Source: Streptococcus sp. oral taxon 056 str. F0418 | GTDB taxonomy: Bacteria > Bacillota > Bacilli > Lactobacillales > Streptococcaceae | Direction: 5' to 3' | Length of the DNA stretch: 64,000 nucleotides | NCBI RefSeq assembly: GCF_000220065.1 | Contig: NZ_AFQU01000001.1 | Location: 868,001 to 932,000, forward strand | In this document: positions 38,876 to 48,409 of the stretch, piece by piece | Layout of the letters: the number at the start of each line of letters is the position of its first letter | How positions within the stretch are numbered: position 1 is the stretch's first letter | Made by a program: the position numbers and the translations under genes | The notes under the pieces: generated by a model | Databases searched by the model: none | What the model saw: only the letters and a program-made list of their open reading frames with translations | What the model was told of the DNA's origin: nothing

Positions 38876-41377
38876 TTATTTCACCACGATATTAACCAGT
38901 TTACTTGGTACGCTAATCACTTTCACAACTTCTTTGCCGGCAATTTCAGATTTAATTTTCTCATCTGCCAGAGCGATTTCCTGCAATTCCTCACGGCTCA
39001 AATCTTTAGCTACAATTAACTTAGCACGAACTTTACCCTTGATTTGAACTACGATTTCAACCTCTGCCTCGACCAGCTTGTTTTCATCATAAGTTGGCCA
39101 AGCTACGTAGGAGATGCTCTCGTCTGTTTGAGCTAGTGACTGCCAGAGTTCTTCAGCCAAGTGCGGTGCGAAAGGCGCAAGCAATTGAATGAAACCTTTA
39201 GCATATTCGACATAGAGCTTTTCTTCCTTGTTGGCTGCATTGACAAAGATCATGAGCTGGGCAATGGCTGTGTTAAACTTGAGCTCCTCAATCTGCTCAG
39301 TGACAGACTTGACTGTTTCGTTGTATACCTTGTCGAGGGCACCATTGTTATCCGCAATGATTTCTTTACTTGTCATCAAACGATAAACCCGATCCAGGAA
39401 CTTGCGGCTTCCTTCCAGACCTTCCTCGCTCCAAGCGATAGATGCATCCAGCGGTCCCATGAACATTTCATAGACACGAAGAGTGTCGGCACCATATTGC
39501 TCTACTACATCGTCTGGATTGACTACATTCTTCAGAGATTTAGACATCTTAGCAGGCGCCTGCTCTAATTCTTCTCCCGTTTCAATGTTGAAGAAAGAAC
39601 CATCGCGTTTTTCTACCTTGTCAGTTGCCACAAGTGCTCCACGGTGATCACGGTAGCTAGTCCCCAGAATCATCCCTTGGTTAAAGAGTTTTTGGAAAGG
39701 CTCTTTAGTCGGAACCACTCCAAAATCATAGAGGAACTTGTGCCAGAAGCGAGCGTAGAGAAGATGGAGCACGGCATGCTCTGCACCACCGATGTAAATG
39801 TCAACTGGAAGCCAGGCCTTGAGCAGCTCTTCATCTGCTAACTTCTCATTATTGTGTGGGTCAATGTAACGCAGGTAATACCAGCTAGAACCTGCCCATT
39901 GAGGCATGGTGTTGGTTTCGCGGCGTCCTTTGACACCGTCTTCGCGAGTGACTTCTAGCCAGTCAGTCAGATTGGCCAGAGGGCTTTCACCGGTACCAGA
40001 AGGACGGATATCCTTGGTTACAGGCAAGACAAGTGGCAATTCACTTTCTGGAACAGCTGTTGAGGTGCCATCTTCCCAATGAATGATTGGAATCGGCTCA
40101 CCCCAGTAGCGCTGACGGCTAAAGAGCCAGTCGCGCAGACGATAGGTGACTTTTTCATTTCCGACACCTTCTGCTTCCAGCCAAGCAACCATTTTTTCAA
40201 TAGCGGCAGCCTTGTCCAAGCCATCTAGGAAGCCAGAGTTAATATGTGGACCGTCTTCTGTATAAGCAGCGTCAGCAACATTGCCACCCTCTAGAACCGG
40301 AATAATCTCCAAGTTAAACTGCTTAGCAAACTCCCAATCGCGCTCGTCATGCGCAGGAACAGCCATGATAGCTCCTGTTCCGTAGCTTGCAAGCACATAG
40401 TCAGCAATCCAGATGGGGATTTCCTTGCCGTTAACTGGATTGATAGCATAAGCTCCTGTCCAGACACCAGTCTTCTCCTTAGCCAAATCAGTCCGAGCTA
40501 GATCAGATTTGAGACTGGCTGCGTGTTTGTAGTCTGCAACTGCTTGGGCTTGTTCTGCACTTGTAATGGAATCAACGAGAGCATGCTCAGGAGCCAAAAC
40601 AGCATAGGTCGCACCAAAAAGGGTGTCCGGACGAGTCGTAAAGACGGTGAAGTCCTTGTCTTTGCCCTTAATCTTGAAGGTTACATTGGCACCGGTTGAT
40701 TTTCCAATCCAGTTGCGTTGCATGTCCTTGATAGACTCAGGCCAGTCCAGCTCCTCTAAGTCATTGAGCAAACGTTCTGCATAGGCTGTGATTTTCAGCA
40801 TCCACTGGCGCATAGGCTTGCGGACAACTGGATAGCCACCACGCTCAGATGTCCCGTCTGGTAGGACTTCCTCATTGGCAATAGCTGTTCCCAGTTCTTC
40901 GACCCAGTTTACTGGCACTTCAGCTTCATAAGCCAGACCTTTTTCGTAAAGCTTGGTGAAAATCCACTGGGTCCACTTATAGTAGTTAGGGTCAGTAGTA
41001 TTGATTTCTCGGTCCCAGTCATAGGAGAAGCCCAGAGCGTTGATTTGACGCTTGAAGTTGGCAATGTTTTCCGCTGTAAAGTCAGCTGGGTCATTTCCTG
41101 TATCCATGGCGTATTGTTCAGCTGGCAAACCAAAGGCATCCCAGCCCATAGGATGAAGGACATTATAGCCCTGAGATCGCTTGTAGCGGCTGAGGATATC
41201 TGTTGCCGTGTAGCCCTCCGGATGCCCTACATGGAGCCCTGCTCCTGATGGATAAGGAAACATATCCAGTGCATAAAAGTTCGGCTTGTCCTTGTCCGTA
41301 CCTGTCTTAAACGTATGGTGCTCCGCCCAATATTTCTGCCATTTGGGCTCTATTTCTTTATGATTGTATGTACTCAT
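38876..41377 (-). CDS. leuS: Leucyl-tRNA synthetase
   Basis: 833 residues from the ATG at 41377 (GGAG upstream), the usual bacterial length. Class I signature HVGHP near residues 48-52 and KMSKS near 576-580; the editing domain insert lies between (about 220-415). It attaches leucine to tRNA-Leu. A TGGTATAAT extended -10 lies at 41407-41412. No T-box leader fits in the short upstream gap. Confidence 0.97.
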   Translation of the reverse strand: MSTYNHKEIEPKWQKYWAEHHTFKTGTDKDKPNFYALDMFPYPSGAGLHVGHPEGYTATDILSRYKRSQGYNVLHPMGWDAFGLPAEQYAMDTGNDPADFTAENIANFKRQINALGFSYDWDREINTTDPNYYKWTQWIFTKLYEKGLAYEAEVPVNWVEELGTAIANEEVLPDGTSERGGYPVVRKPMRQWMLKITAYAERLLNDLEELDWPESIKDMQRNWIGKSTGANVTFKIKGKDKDFTVFTTRPDTLFGATYAVLAPEHALVDSITSAEQAQAVADYKHAASLKSDLARTDLAKEKTGVWTGAYAINPVNGKEIPIWIADYVLASYGTGAIMAVPAHDERDWEFAKQFNLEIIPVLEGGNVADAAYTEDGPHINSGFLDGLDKAAAIEKMVAWLEAEGVGNEKVTYRLRDWLFSRQRYWGEPIPIIHWEDGTSTAVPESELPLVLPVTKDIRPSGTGESPLANLTDWLEVTREDGVKGRRETNTMPQWAGSSWYYLRYIDPHNNEKLADEELLKAWLPVDIYIGGAEHAVLHLLYARFWHKFLYDFGVVPTKEPFQKLFNQGMILGTSYRDHRGALVATDKVEKRDGSFFNIETGEELEQAPAKMSKSLKNVVNPDDVVEQYGADTLRVYEMFMGPLDASIAWSEEGLEGSRKFLDRVYRLMTSKEIIADNNGALDKVYNETVKSVTEQIEELKFNTAIAQLMIFVNAANKEEKLYVEYAKGFIQLLAPFAPHLAEELWQSLAQTDESISYVAWPTYDENKLVEAEVEIVVQIKGKVRAKLIVAKDLSREELQEIALADEKIKSEIAGKEVVKVISVPSKLVNIVVK

Positions 41378-41448
41378 GTCTATCTCCAACTTTTGTGATG
41401 TTTCTATTATACCATTTTCAAAGGATTTTAACAGACGAGAAAAGCAGA

Positions 41449-41469
41449 AAAACTCCTGAATGGAGTTTT
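41449..41469 (-). terminator. Terminator of the bacteriocin operon
   Basis: AAAACTCC / GGAGTTTT stem with a 5-nt loop and TTTTTC following on the minus strand; it separates the peptide genes from the leuS promoter. Confidence 0.8.
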
Positions 41470-41481
41470 ATGCACTAATAT

Positions 41482-41682
41482 TTAAAAGAAAGCATTGTAA
41501 AAATTTCGACCGAAAGATCGACCAGCATTATAAACACGAGATAAAAAATTGCCCGAACTATCAATCACTTTATGCATTTCGGCATTAATCTGTCCATTCC
41601 AGACAATTCTACCTCCTCCAACATTTGCCAATTCTAGCTCTGTTAAGTTTGTAAACGACTGTTCCAACATAATCTTATTCAT
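41482..41682 (-). CDS. Class II bacteriocin peptide with double-glycine leader (peptide 2)
   Basis: 66 residues. The leader ends LTELELANVGG at residue 23, the classic double-glycine site for ComAB-type export; the mature part is about 43 residues, cationic and aromatic, with C-terminal GRNFYNAFF. It is third in a three-gene operon. The upstream gene encodes a small membrane protein and the first gene another double-glycine peptide, the arrangement of a two-peptide bacteriocin. The order and com-like promoter suggest a match to the competence-linked streptocins of S. gordonii, but the sequence was not compared directly. Confidence 0.8.
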   Translation of the reverse strand: MNKIMLEQSFTNLTELELANVGGGRIVWNGQINAEMHKVIDSSGNFLSRVYNAGRSFGRNFYNAFF

Positions 41683-41697
41683 ATTTTAGTCTTCTTT

Positions 41698-41877
41698 CTA
41701 CTTCATTTTCTTAAAACAGCTTGTTGTATAGTGTTGCACCAAACTTTTGTCCCATCTCATAATAGGAGGCAAAACTAAGTTTGCCAAAGCATAGATGACA
41801 ATTAAAGCTACAACAAATAAAATCACTTTTATCGGTAAAGACTGCACACTATAAAATTTCTCAATTTTTTTAACCAT
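41698..41877 (-). CDS. Small membrane protein, possible bacteriocin immunity factor
   Basis: 59 residues, too short for many gene finders. One hydrophobic helix (VILFVVALIVIYALANLVL, about residues 19-37) is flanked by basic residues. AGGAAA lies 8 bp before the ATG. It sits between the two bacteriocin peptide genes, with 15 and 12 bp gaps, and no leader peptide is seen. An immunity role is inferred from position alone. Confidence 0.7.
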   Translation of the reverse strand: MVKKIEKFYSVQSLPIKVILFVVALIVIYALANLVLPPIMRWDKSLVQHYTTSCFKKMK

Positions 41878-41889
41878 ATTGTTTATTTC

Positions 41890-42075
41890 CTAATAACCAC
41901 TTCGTCTAGCACGTGCTCCCATAGCTCCGTCTATAGCACCTAAAACAAATGTCCCACCGACGATAATCCCTCCTACAATAACGATGCCAAACAGGATACC
42001 ACCACCCTCTACAGTGGCCATTTCCTCGTCACTCAATACATAAAACTGTTCGTCCATTTTATTTAATGGTTTCAT
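41890..42075 (-). CDS. Class II bacteriocin peptide with double-glycine leader (peptide 1)
   Basis: 61 residues. The leader ends LSDEEMATVEGG at residue 25; the mature part of 36 residues is hydrophobic and rich in GxxxG spacing (VIVGGIIVGGTFVLGAIDGA), with a basic ARARRSGY tail. This is typical of one half of a two-peptide pore-forming bacteriocin. AGAGGAAA precedes the ATG. First gene of the operon, behind the com-box-like promoter. Confidence 0.85.
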   Translation of the reverse strand: MKPLNKMDEQFYVLSDEEMATVEGGGILFGIVIVGGIIVGGTFVLGAIDGAMGARARRSGY

Positions 42076-42153
42076 ATTTCCTCTTTTGTCTTATATTCTT
42101 AAAAGAAAATGCTAAGCAAGGCTTTTTGTCGACAAACTTCCTTTCACTTATAC

Positions 42154-42161
42154 TATTCGCA
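42154..42161 (-). promoter_or_regulatory. Com-box (SigX) -like promoter element
   Basis: TGCGAATA on the minus strand, one base from the com-box TACGAATA, preceded by a T-rich tract (TTTTTTAAGGCTTTT) as in late competence promoters, 79 nt from the first bacteriocin ATG. AAGGCTTTT here and AAAAGCCTT in the leader form an inverted repeat around it. No good -35 is seen for the housekeeping sigma factor. Confidence 0.6.
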
Positions 42162-42198
42162 AAAGCCTTAAAAAATTAAAATGTTTCTAATAAGCAAA

Positions 42199-42230
42199 AA
42201 GAAGCAAATTGTTTTCACAATTTACTTCTT
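42199..42230 (-). terminator. Terminator of the PTS-bgaC-reductase operon
   Basis: AAGAAGTAAATTGT pairs with ACAATTTGCTTCTT (one mismatch) around a GAAA loop, followed by TTTG on the minus strand, 22 bp after the reductase stop codon. Confidence 0.85.
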
Positions 42231-42251
42231 GAAATAGGGGGGCATAGATAT

Positions 42252-43181
42252 TTACGGCAAGGCATTTCCTGCGCTTTTATAAATTTTGTACCATTCTGAA
42301 CGTGGCAAATCTACTTTAAATGCTTCTGCACTTGAGCGGATTCGCTCTGGATTCATACTTCCGATGATTGGTTGCATATTTGCTGGATGCCGTAAAATCC
42401 AAGCAAGGACAATCGCTTCAAAGGAAACTTGATACTGCTCTGCAAACTGTTTAAGTGTCTTTGTCAATTCTACATATTTAGGATGATCCATAAACAATCC
42501 CTGTGCCAAATCAACTTGGAATGGCGACCATGGCTGGATCGTAATATCCTTCAATCGACAATAATCCAAGACGCCTCCATCACGATTGATGGCAAAAGAA
42601 TTGTGCATATTAGCATTAAGACCTTGATCAATCATAGGCGTATGAGCTGGGCCAAACTGCAACTGATTGACAATCAGTGGCTGCTTGACACTCTTTTGTA
42701 ACAGTTCGATTTGGTAAGGATTTTGATTGCTGACTCCAAAGTAACGCACTTTTCCTGCTTGATACAAGCGATCAAATGCTTCTGCTACTTCATCTGGCTC
42801 GACCAGAGCATCTGGACGATGCAAAAGTAAGACATCCATATAATCGGTCTGTAGGCGTTTCAAACTGGCTTCTACTGAGTCAATGATATACTCTTTTGAA
42901 AAATCAAAATGATAATTCGTATGCACATCTCGCAAGCCACATTTTGACTGAATGATCACTTGATCACGTGAAATTCCCGCATCTTGCAAGCCTTTAGCAA
43001 ACTTAGCTTCAGACTCGCCACCCGCATAAACATCGGAGTGATCATAGAAGTTAATACCGATTTCCTGAGCAGTCTTCAACACAGTTACAATTTCATCTGA
43101 AGACTTTTCAGCCATCCGCATACAACCCAAGACCAATTGGCTAGCTTGTTCCAGTTCATTTCCAACGCTGATATATTTCAT
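42252..43181 (-). CDS. Aldo-keto reductase family oxidoreductase
   Basis: 309 residues from the ATG at 43181, 4 nt after the bgaC stop codon (the longer frame overlaps bgaC). The barrel shows the catalytic Asp/Tyr region NFYDHSDVYAGGESE, Lys in IQSKCGLR, LLLHRPD and the C-terminal NADPH-binding GSMNPERIR. It belongs to the YcsN/YdhF-like group. It is last in the PTS-bgaC operon, so it may handle a released sugar, but no substrate can be named. Confidence 0.85.
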   Translation of the reverse strand: MKYISVGNELEQASQLVLGCMRMAEKSSDEIVTVLKTAQEIGINFYDHSDVYAGGESEAKFAKGLQDAGISRDQVIIQSKCGLRDVHTNYHFDFSKEYIIDSVEASLKRLQTDYMDVLLLHRPDALVEPDEVAEAFDRLYQAGKVRYFGVSNQNPYQIELLQKSVKQPLIVNQLQFGPAHTPMIDQGLNANMHNSFAINRDGGVLDYCRLKDITIQPWSPFQVDLAQGLFMDHPKYVELTKTLKQFAEQYQVSFEAIVLAWILRHPANMQPIIGSMNPERIRSSAEAFKVDLPRSEWYKIYKSAGNALP

Positions 43182-43185
43182 TGTT

Positions 43186-44973
43186 TTACAACCCCATTTC
43201 TTTAAATACCGGCTGATCAACCAAGGACAGTTCTTCAACTTTTACGTTTTCCGTCTCAAAGACGATAAACTCATTTTCTTCCTTCAGAAATCCTGATGGA
43301 ATATACAGATATTGAATCGGACCTTGACTCCAATAGCGTCCTAGATTAAAGCCGTTGACACTGATACAGCCTTTACCATACTGTGAACAGTCGATAAAAG
43401 TATCTGCTATCTCATCTAATTTTACATTAAATTTGTAAAAAATGGGTGATACAATCTTATCTGGTACAGGATTTGTACATTCTAGCTTAGACAGCATGGT
43501 CTCATCAAACTTCAAGGCATAGTGTTTCCAACCCTTACGGAATTGGTGGTTGATCATGATACCACCTTTTACACCTTTAGACTGGCTAGGTGCATTCAAC
43601 TTGTACCCATAGTTGACACGTCCCATATTTTCTACCAACACATCAATTTGAATACGCTCTGTATCAGCAGAGAAGAGCATTTCATCTCCTAGCTCTTCTC
43701 TATACTGAGTAGCTAAGTGCTCTTGATTGATATAGAAATGACAACGATCGTGAGTTTCTAATGCTTTCAGTCGCTCTTCGTGATATTGATTTTTAATATC
43801 TGAACGATAAAGGATGTAGCCATGATTCTGTCCAATTCGCTCCATTGGTTGTGGATAATCATGTACAATTTCCTCTGTGATCTGTGGAGCTACATCCAAA
43901 AGAGCTGCTGTTCCTTCGACAGGAAAGCTTCCATAAGCTCTAGCCTTACGAATAATTGGATCCATTTGCTCCAATTCTGGGAAAAGTTCATGCGTCACTC
44001 GTTGGACAGCATAATACTTCTCTGTTGGCACCCCCCATTCTGTAACCGGTGCATCGAAATCATAGGAGGTGATTTGTGGTAAATCTCTTGTCTTCCGAGC
44101 AGAACAGCCACTGATAAATCCAAAGTTTGTTCCTCCACGTAGCAAGAAGAGATTCATACTACCGATTCTCATCATCTCTTTTACATCCTGTGCGAGGTCT
44201 TCAGCATCTCGGCGGACAATTTCTTCGCCCCAACGGCTGAACCAACCATCCCAGAACTCTGTACACATAAGCGGCCATTTTTTACCATGACGCTCCATAA
44301 AAGCACGTAAATTATCTGTATTTTCCTTCGCTTGTGATCCAAAATTCCCTGTTACAAAGATATCATCTTCAATCAAGGTCCCTGATTCTAAGGCTTCAAT
44401 CCAAGTTCCATCTGATGTAAAGAGAGGGACACTGACGCCACGATCTCGCATCATTTTCGCAATGTTGCGCATATATTCCTTGTCTTCCGCATAAGAACCA
44501 TACTCATTCTCCACTTGCATCATGAGAATAGGACCGCCTTCTGTAAACTGATAAGGCAAGAGCTTTGGAAAGAGCCAATCGTAAAAACGACTAACTTTTT
44601 CTAAAAACAAGGCATCATTTACACGGAAACGCATACCAGGATAATTGAGTAACCATGGTGGCATTCCACCAAAATCAAACTCAGCACAGATATAAGGGGT
44701 CGGACGCACAATCAAATGAAGACCCATTTCCTGTACAAGATCAAAATAAGCTTCAAAATCAAGTAGGCCGTCTGTTACAAATTGCCCTTCTTGAGGTTCG
44801 TGCAAACTCCAGGGAATATAAGTCTCAACAGTATTGTAACCTAGTGCTTTTAAGTTGTGGAGTGTTTCTCGCCATTGATCAGGATGAAGACGAAAATATT
44901 GAATGGCTCCTGATAAAATTTTAAAAGGCTTCCCATCAAGATAAAATTCATCACGTATTTCAAAATTTGTCAT
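43186..44973 (-). CDS. bgaC: Beta-galactosidase, GH35 (BgaC type)
   Basis: 595 residues from the ATG at 44973 (CAGGAG upstream, 1 nt after the PTS IIC stop codon); the longer frame overlaps IIC. Acid/base Glu is in QVENEYGSY (about 150-158) and the nucleophile Glu in CTEFWDGWF (about 226-234). No signal peptide. The pneumococcal enzyme of the same length is specific for Gal-beta-1,3-GlcNAc. Co-transcription with a Lac-family PTS suggests it works on a disaccharide brought in by that PTS. Confidence 0.9.
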   Translation of the reverse strand: MTNFEIRDEFYLDGKPFKILSGAIQYFRLHPDQWRETLHNLKALGYNTVETYIPWSLHEPQEGQFVTDGLLDFEAYFDLVQEMGLHLIVRPTPYICAEFDFGGMPPWLLNYPGMRFRVNDALFLEKVSRFYDWLFPKLLPYQFTEGGPILMMQVENEYGSYAEDKEYMRNIAKMMRDRGVSVPLFTSDGTWIEALESGTLIEDDIFVTGNFGSQAKENTDNLRAFMERHGKKWPLMCTEFWDGWFSRWGEEIVRRDAEDLAQDVKEMMRIGSMNLFLLRGGTNFGFISGCSARKTRDLPQITSYDFDAPVTEWGVPTEKYYAVQRVTHELFPELEQMDPIIRKARAYGSFPVEGTAALLDVAPQITEEIVHDYPQPMERIGQNHGYILYRSDIKNQYHEERLKALETHDRCHFYINQEHLATQYREELGDEMLFSADTERIQIDVLVENMGRVNYGYKLNAPSQSKGVKGGIMINHQFRKGWKHYALKFDETMLSKLECTNPVPDKIVSPIFYKFNVKLDEIADTFIDCSQYGKGCISVNGFNLGRYWSQGPIQYLYIPSGFLKEENEFIVFETENVKVEELSLVDQPVFKEMGL

Positions 44974-44974
44974 A

Positions 44975-46327
44975 TTATTGCTCCTGTTGTTTGTCAGCCA
45001 TCTTAACAAATGGCAAGTAAACAAAGGTTGAGATGGCGATATTAATGAGTGATAGAATGATTGCTCTCCAGTCAAAGGCTGTCGCAAAGAATCCATACAA
45101 GACAGGAGGCATTACCCACGTTACGTTCTGAGTAACAGGCGCAACAAGTCCCCATGCAGTTGCCCAGTAAGAGACAGTCACCATCAGAAGTGGCGTCACT
45201 ACATATGGAATGAACATAATTGGATTCAGTACAATTGGCAGACCATACATCACAGGCTCACCGATATTGAAGATCATTGGGAAAATACCCAATTTTGCTA
45301 CTTCGCGATAATGTTTATTTTTAGCTTGCCAAAGAATTGCAATTGCAACACCAATCGCATCAAACCAAACAAAAGCACCAAATGAGTTATCTGTCCACAT
45401 ATATGGAATAGCTTGACCTGCTTGGAAAGCTTCTAAGTTTGCAAGCATAGTAACACCAAATAGACTAGCCATGACCGGTGCCAAGACATTACCACCATGA
45501 AGTCCAAAGAACCAGAAAATCTTATTCAAAAATACAATTAACAAGACAGCCCAGAAACTTTGTGACATACTAAGAAGCGGTGCTTGAAGGACCTTATAGA
45601 TCCAGTTGATCATTAATTCTCCAGTCACAGTATTGAAGATATAAGTCGCAATACCGATGACATACATAGCAATCGCAGCTGGGATGATAGATAAGAATGG
45701 CTTCATGATTGCAGGCGGAACAGAATCTGGAAGCTTGATTGTCCAGTTACGATTCATGACTTTACAAAAGATGATAACAGAAACAAAACCAATTAAAATT
45801 GCTGTAAAATACCCGCGGGCACTAATTTGGTCGCCCGGAATCACACTATTAAGTGTTACTGCAAGGCTATTACCAGTCAATTTAAACTCTGGTAATTTCT
45901 CAACTGCCTTACCAACCGCTTGGCTATTTGAAGCCAATTCAAATGTCTTTGTGATAGAACCACCAATCGTAATAACATAAGAAGCGACCGCTACCAGTCC
46001 AGCTGACACCTTATCTGTTTTGTAAATTCGAGCAATGTTTACACCAAATGTAAACAAGAATAAAAGAACAACAATTGGAATACTACCCTTGAAGACTAAC
46101 CAGTTGATGTCAATCAACCACTGGAAAGTACTTGTGATCCAAGTCCAACCAAATTGACCTGGAAGATCAGACAGAAAAGCATTCAGCATTAAAGCAAATG
46201 AACCTGTCATAATGACTGGCATGGTTCCAATAAAGGAATCACGAAGGGCAACGAGGAACTTTTGATTTCCTACTTTATTAGCAATCGGCATCAGACGCGC
46301 TTGCCATTTATCGACAAAATTACTCAT
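44975..46327 (-). CDS. PTS system IIC, lactose/cellobiose family
   Basis: 450 residues, about ten membrane helices, with the family motif NIGEPVMYGLPI near 360-371. It forms the sugar channel of the PTS. Operon order is IIB, IIA, IIC, bgaC, reductase. AAGGAG precedes the ATG. Beta-galactosyl disaccharide is the inferred substrate, from bgaC. Confidence 0.92.
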   Translation of the reverse strand: MSNFVDKWQARLMPIANKVGNQKFLVALRDSFIGTMPVIMTGSFALMLNAFLSDLPGQFGWTWITSTFQWLIDINWLVFKGSIPIVVLLFLFTFGVNIARIYKTDKVSAGLVAVASYVITIGGSITKTFELASNSQAVGKAVEKLPEFKLTGNSLAVTLNSVIPGDQISARGYFTAILIGFVSVIIFCKVMNRNWTIKLPDSVPPAIMKPFLSIIPAAIAMYVIGIATYIFNTVTGELMINWIYKVLQAPLLSMSQSFWAVLLIVFLNKIFWFFGLHGGNVLAPVMASLFGVTMLANLEAFQAGQAIPYMWTDNSFGAFVWFDAIGVAIAILWQAKNKHYREVAKLGIFPMIFNIGEPVMYGLPIVLNPIMFIPYVVTPLLMVTVSYWATAWGLVAPVTQNVTWVMPPVLYGFFATAFDWRAIILSLINIAISTFVYLPFVKMADKQQEQ

Positions 46328-46340
46328 AATAATCTTCTCC

Positions 46341-46658
46341 TTATTTTTCTATTTTTTGATAGAGAGCAATGATTTCCTTAGCCAAATCAACAAAAGCGAT
46401 ACTCGTCATTAAGTGATCTTGACCGTGGACCATAAATAAATTAATTTCGTTTTTTTCTCCTTGCGCCTCTCTAGTCAGCATATCTGTCTGAGCATGGTGC
46501 GCCTCTAAAAGTGCCGCCTGAGCTTGGGAGAGTTTTTCTGCAGCATCATCAAATTTCTGATTTTTAGCTGCTGCAATGGCCTCTAAAGCACAAGATTTTG
46601 CTTCTCCGCCATACATAATTAATTGCATTGCAACTTCTAAAGATGATTGTCCGTCCAT
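46341..46658 (-). CDS. PTS system IIA, lactose/cellobiose family
   Basis: 105 residues. The phosphorylated His is expected at 78 in FMVHGQDHLMTS, with the metal-binding Asp81 of the trimeric LacIIA fold. AGGAGG precedes the ATG. It passes phosphate from HPr to the IIB subunit encoded just upstream. Confidence 0.93.
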   Translation of the reverse strand: MDGQSSLEVAMQLIMYGGEAKSCALEAIAAAKNQKFDDAAEKLSQAQAALLEAHHAQTDMLTREAQGEKNEINLFMVHGQDHLMTSIAFVDLAKEIIALYQKIEK

Positions 46659-46666
46659 ACATCCTC

Positions 46667-46978
46667 CTATTGCATTAAAGACTCAGCTAGCTCTAGCACT
46701 TTGTCACCCTTCATCATGCCGTAATCCGTCATAGGAATGACATCTACTGGAGTAGTTGCTAACTTTTCTCTAAACCCGTCCAATAGATAGCGCACCTGAG
46801 GGCCTAATAAGACAACATCAACTTGGTGTTCTGCTAGATAGCTTTCTGCTTCTGGCACTGGAACTGCAAAAATGTTTGCTTGCATCCCTTTTTCTTCTGC
46901 TGCTTTTTGCATTCTTGTCACCATGAGGCTAGTACTCATACCTGCAGCACATACTAGCATGATTTCTTTTGTAGCCAT
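46667..46978 (-). CDS. PTS system IIB, lactose/cellobiose family
   Basis: 103 residues. The phosphocysteine is Cys10 in MLVCAAGMSTSLMV. First gene of the operon; GGAGGGG precedes the ATG. Confidence 0.93.
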   Translation of the reverse strand: MATKEIMLVCAAGMSTSLMVTRMQKAAEEKGMQANIFAVPVPEAESYLAEHQVDVVLLGPQVRYLLDGFREKLATTPVDVIPMTDYGMMKGDKVLELAESLMQ

Positions 46979-47120
46979 ATATTTCCCCTCCTAAATAATT
47001 AGGTATTTAAAAAATTAAAATAAACTTATTATTTGTAATATGTAAATAAAAAAGCTGTTTTTTGTTTTTTTAAGTTTATTGTTAATTTTCTATAAATATT
47101 ATATACCGAGTTTTTGAAAA

Positions 47121-47135
47121 TGTCAACGCTTTCAT
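47121..47135 (-). promoter_or_regulatory. CcpA (cre) site in the PTS/ROK divergent region
   Basis: ATGAAAGCGTTGACA on the minus strand matches the cre consensus WTGNAANCGNWNNCW at every position. It lies midway between the IIB gene and the divergent ROK regulator. Confidence 0.75.
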
Positions 47136-47184
47136 ATTGAGTTTTTAATTATTTTTTGATAATATATCAGCTGAGGTAAAAATT

Positions 47185-48374
47185 ATGACATTAACTCGAA
47201 AACAAGCTGAAATTAGGGCAACAATTCTAGATCAGCTCTATGCAAGACGCCCTATTTCTCGTATCGATATTTCAAAAGAAACACACATCACTCCTGCTAC
47301 AACAGGCAATATTATCAACGAACTCATTAAAGAAGGATTGGTGCACGAACTAGGAGAATTAGAGGATGATAGTGTCGGACGTAAAAAAACTTTACTAGAC
47401 ATCACTGCTCGCCAACACTTTTATTTGGGGTTTGAGATTTCTGAAAAGTATCTTGCATTAGTGATTGCTGATAATATCGGTGATATTTTGGCTAGCGAAT
47501 GGCATACGCATCATCTAGAACATCAAGGTGGTCCTAGTGATATTGAAATCATTAAGCTTATCCAACATTTTTTACAAAAAATAAGAATGTTTCTATTTCA
47601 GCAATTGGGATTGGCTTGCCTGGGCACGTTAAATTAGACGAAAGCCAGCAAATCATCTCTAAAAACCCACTTTGGGAAAATATCAACTTAAAAACAATAC
47701 AGGATGCTTTTGCTGTTCCCGTTTACTTTGGTAACAAATCTCACTGCCTCACCTTGGCAGAGCGACTCTTTACCTATCATTCTACAGATAGTAATTTCAT
47801 TGTTTATCATGTTGCAAGAGGTATTCATTGTTCATATATGTATAATGGAAGTATCTATAGTCAAGAAAACTTCCTGATTGGAGAAGTCGGACACACTGTT
47901 ATCAATCCTGAAGGCGAACGGTGTCCTTGTGGTAAAAATGGTTGCCTGCAAGTCTATGCCAGTGAAAGCGCCTTGATTGACAAAGCAAGCTTGCTCTATC
48001 ACTCTTCCCGTGTCTCTTTACTTCGGACCTTAGTGGCTGATTCTGGCGATATCAACCTCAACACGCTCCTTACAGCTTACCAATTAGGGGATCTTGGTAG
48101 TATTGAGTTGATCAATACCGCTTGTAAATATTTGACTATTTCGATTTCCAATCTATGCCAACTTATTGACACAGAGCACATTTACTTAGATGGCGAAATT
48201 TTCTCTTATCCAATAATCGCAGAGCAGATCCTCTCTCGCTTGCAACACATGGTACAACTGTTCCCTCATCAAAAACAACCCGAGATTACCATCAAACCGT
48301 ATTCTCATTTGAATGTTGCTAGAGCTGCAACCAGCCTATGTATTAACGAAGCTTTTCTTAATAAAAAAAATTGA
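47185..48374 (+). pseudogene. ROK/NagC-family transcriptional regulator, frameshifted
   Basis: Two frames make one gene. The first (47185-47637) carries the N-terminal helix-turn-helix (SRIDISKETHITPATTGNII) and half of the ROK domain. It derails at the six-A run 47576-47581 and stops at 47637. Reading seven A joins it to the frame ending at 48374, which holds GIGLPG, GEVGHT and the zinc motif CPCGKNGC. The repaired protein would be about 396 residues, normal for XylR/NagC regulators. It is divergent from the PTS operon and is its probable repressor. If the shift is real, only a truncated DNA-binding part is made. Confidence 0.85.
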
Positions 48375-48393
48375 GAGCCTACTTGGTTCTCAA
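48371..48393. terminator. Bidirectional terminator between the ROK regulator and BtpA-like genes
   Basis: TTGAGAGCC / GGTTCTCAA stem with one G-T and runs of eight A and nine T on either side, between convergent genes. Confidence 0.92.
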
Positions 48394-48409
48394 TTTTTTT
48401 TTATATATT

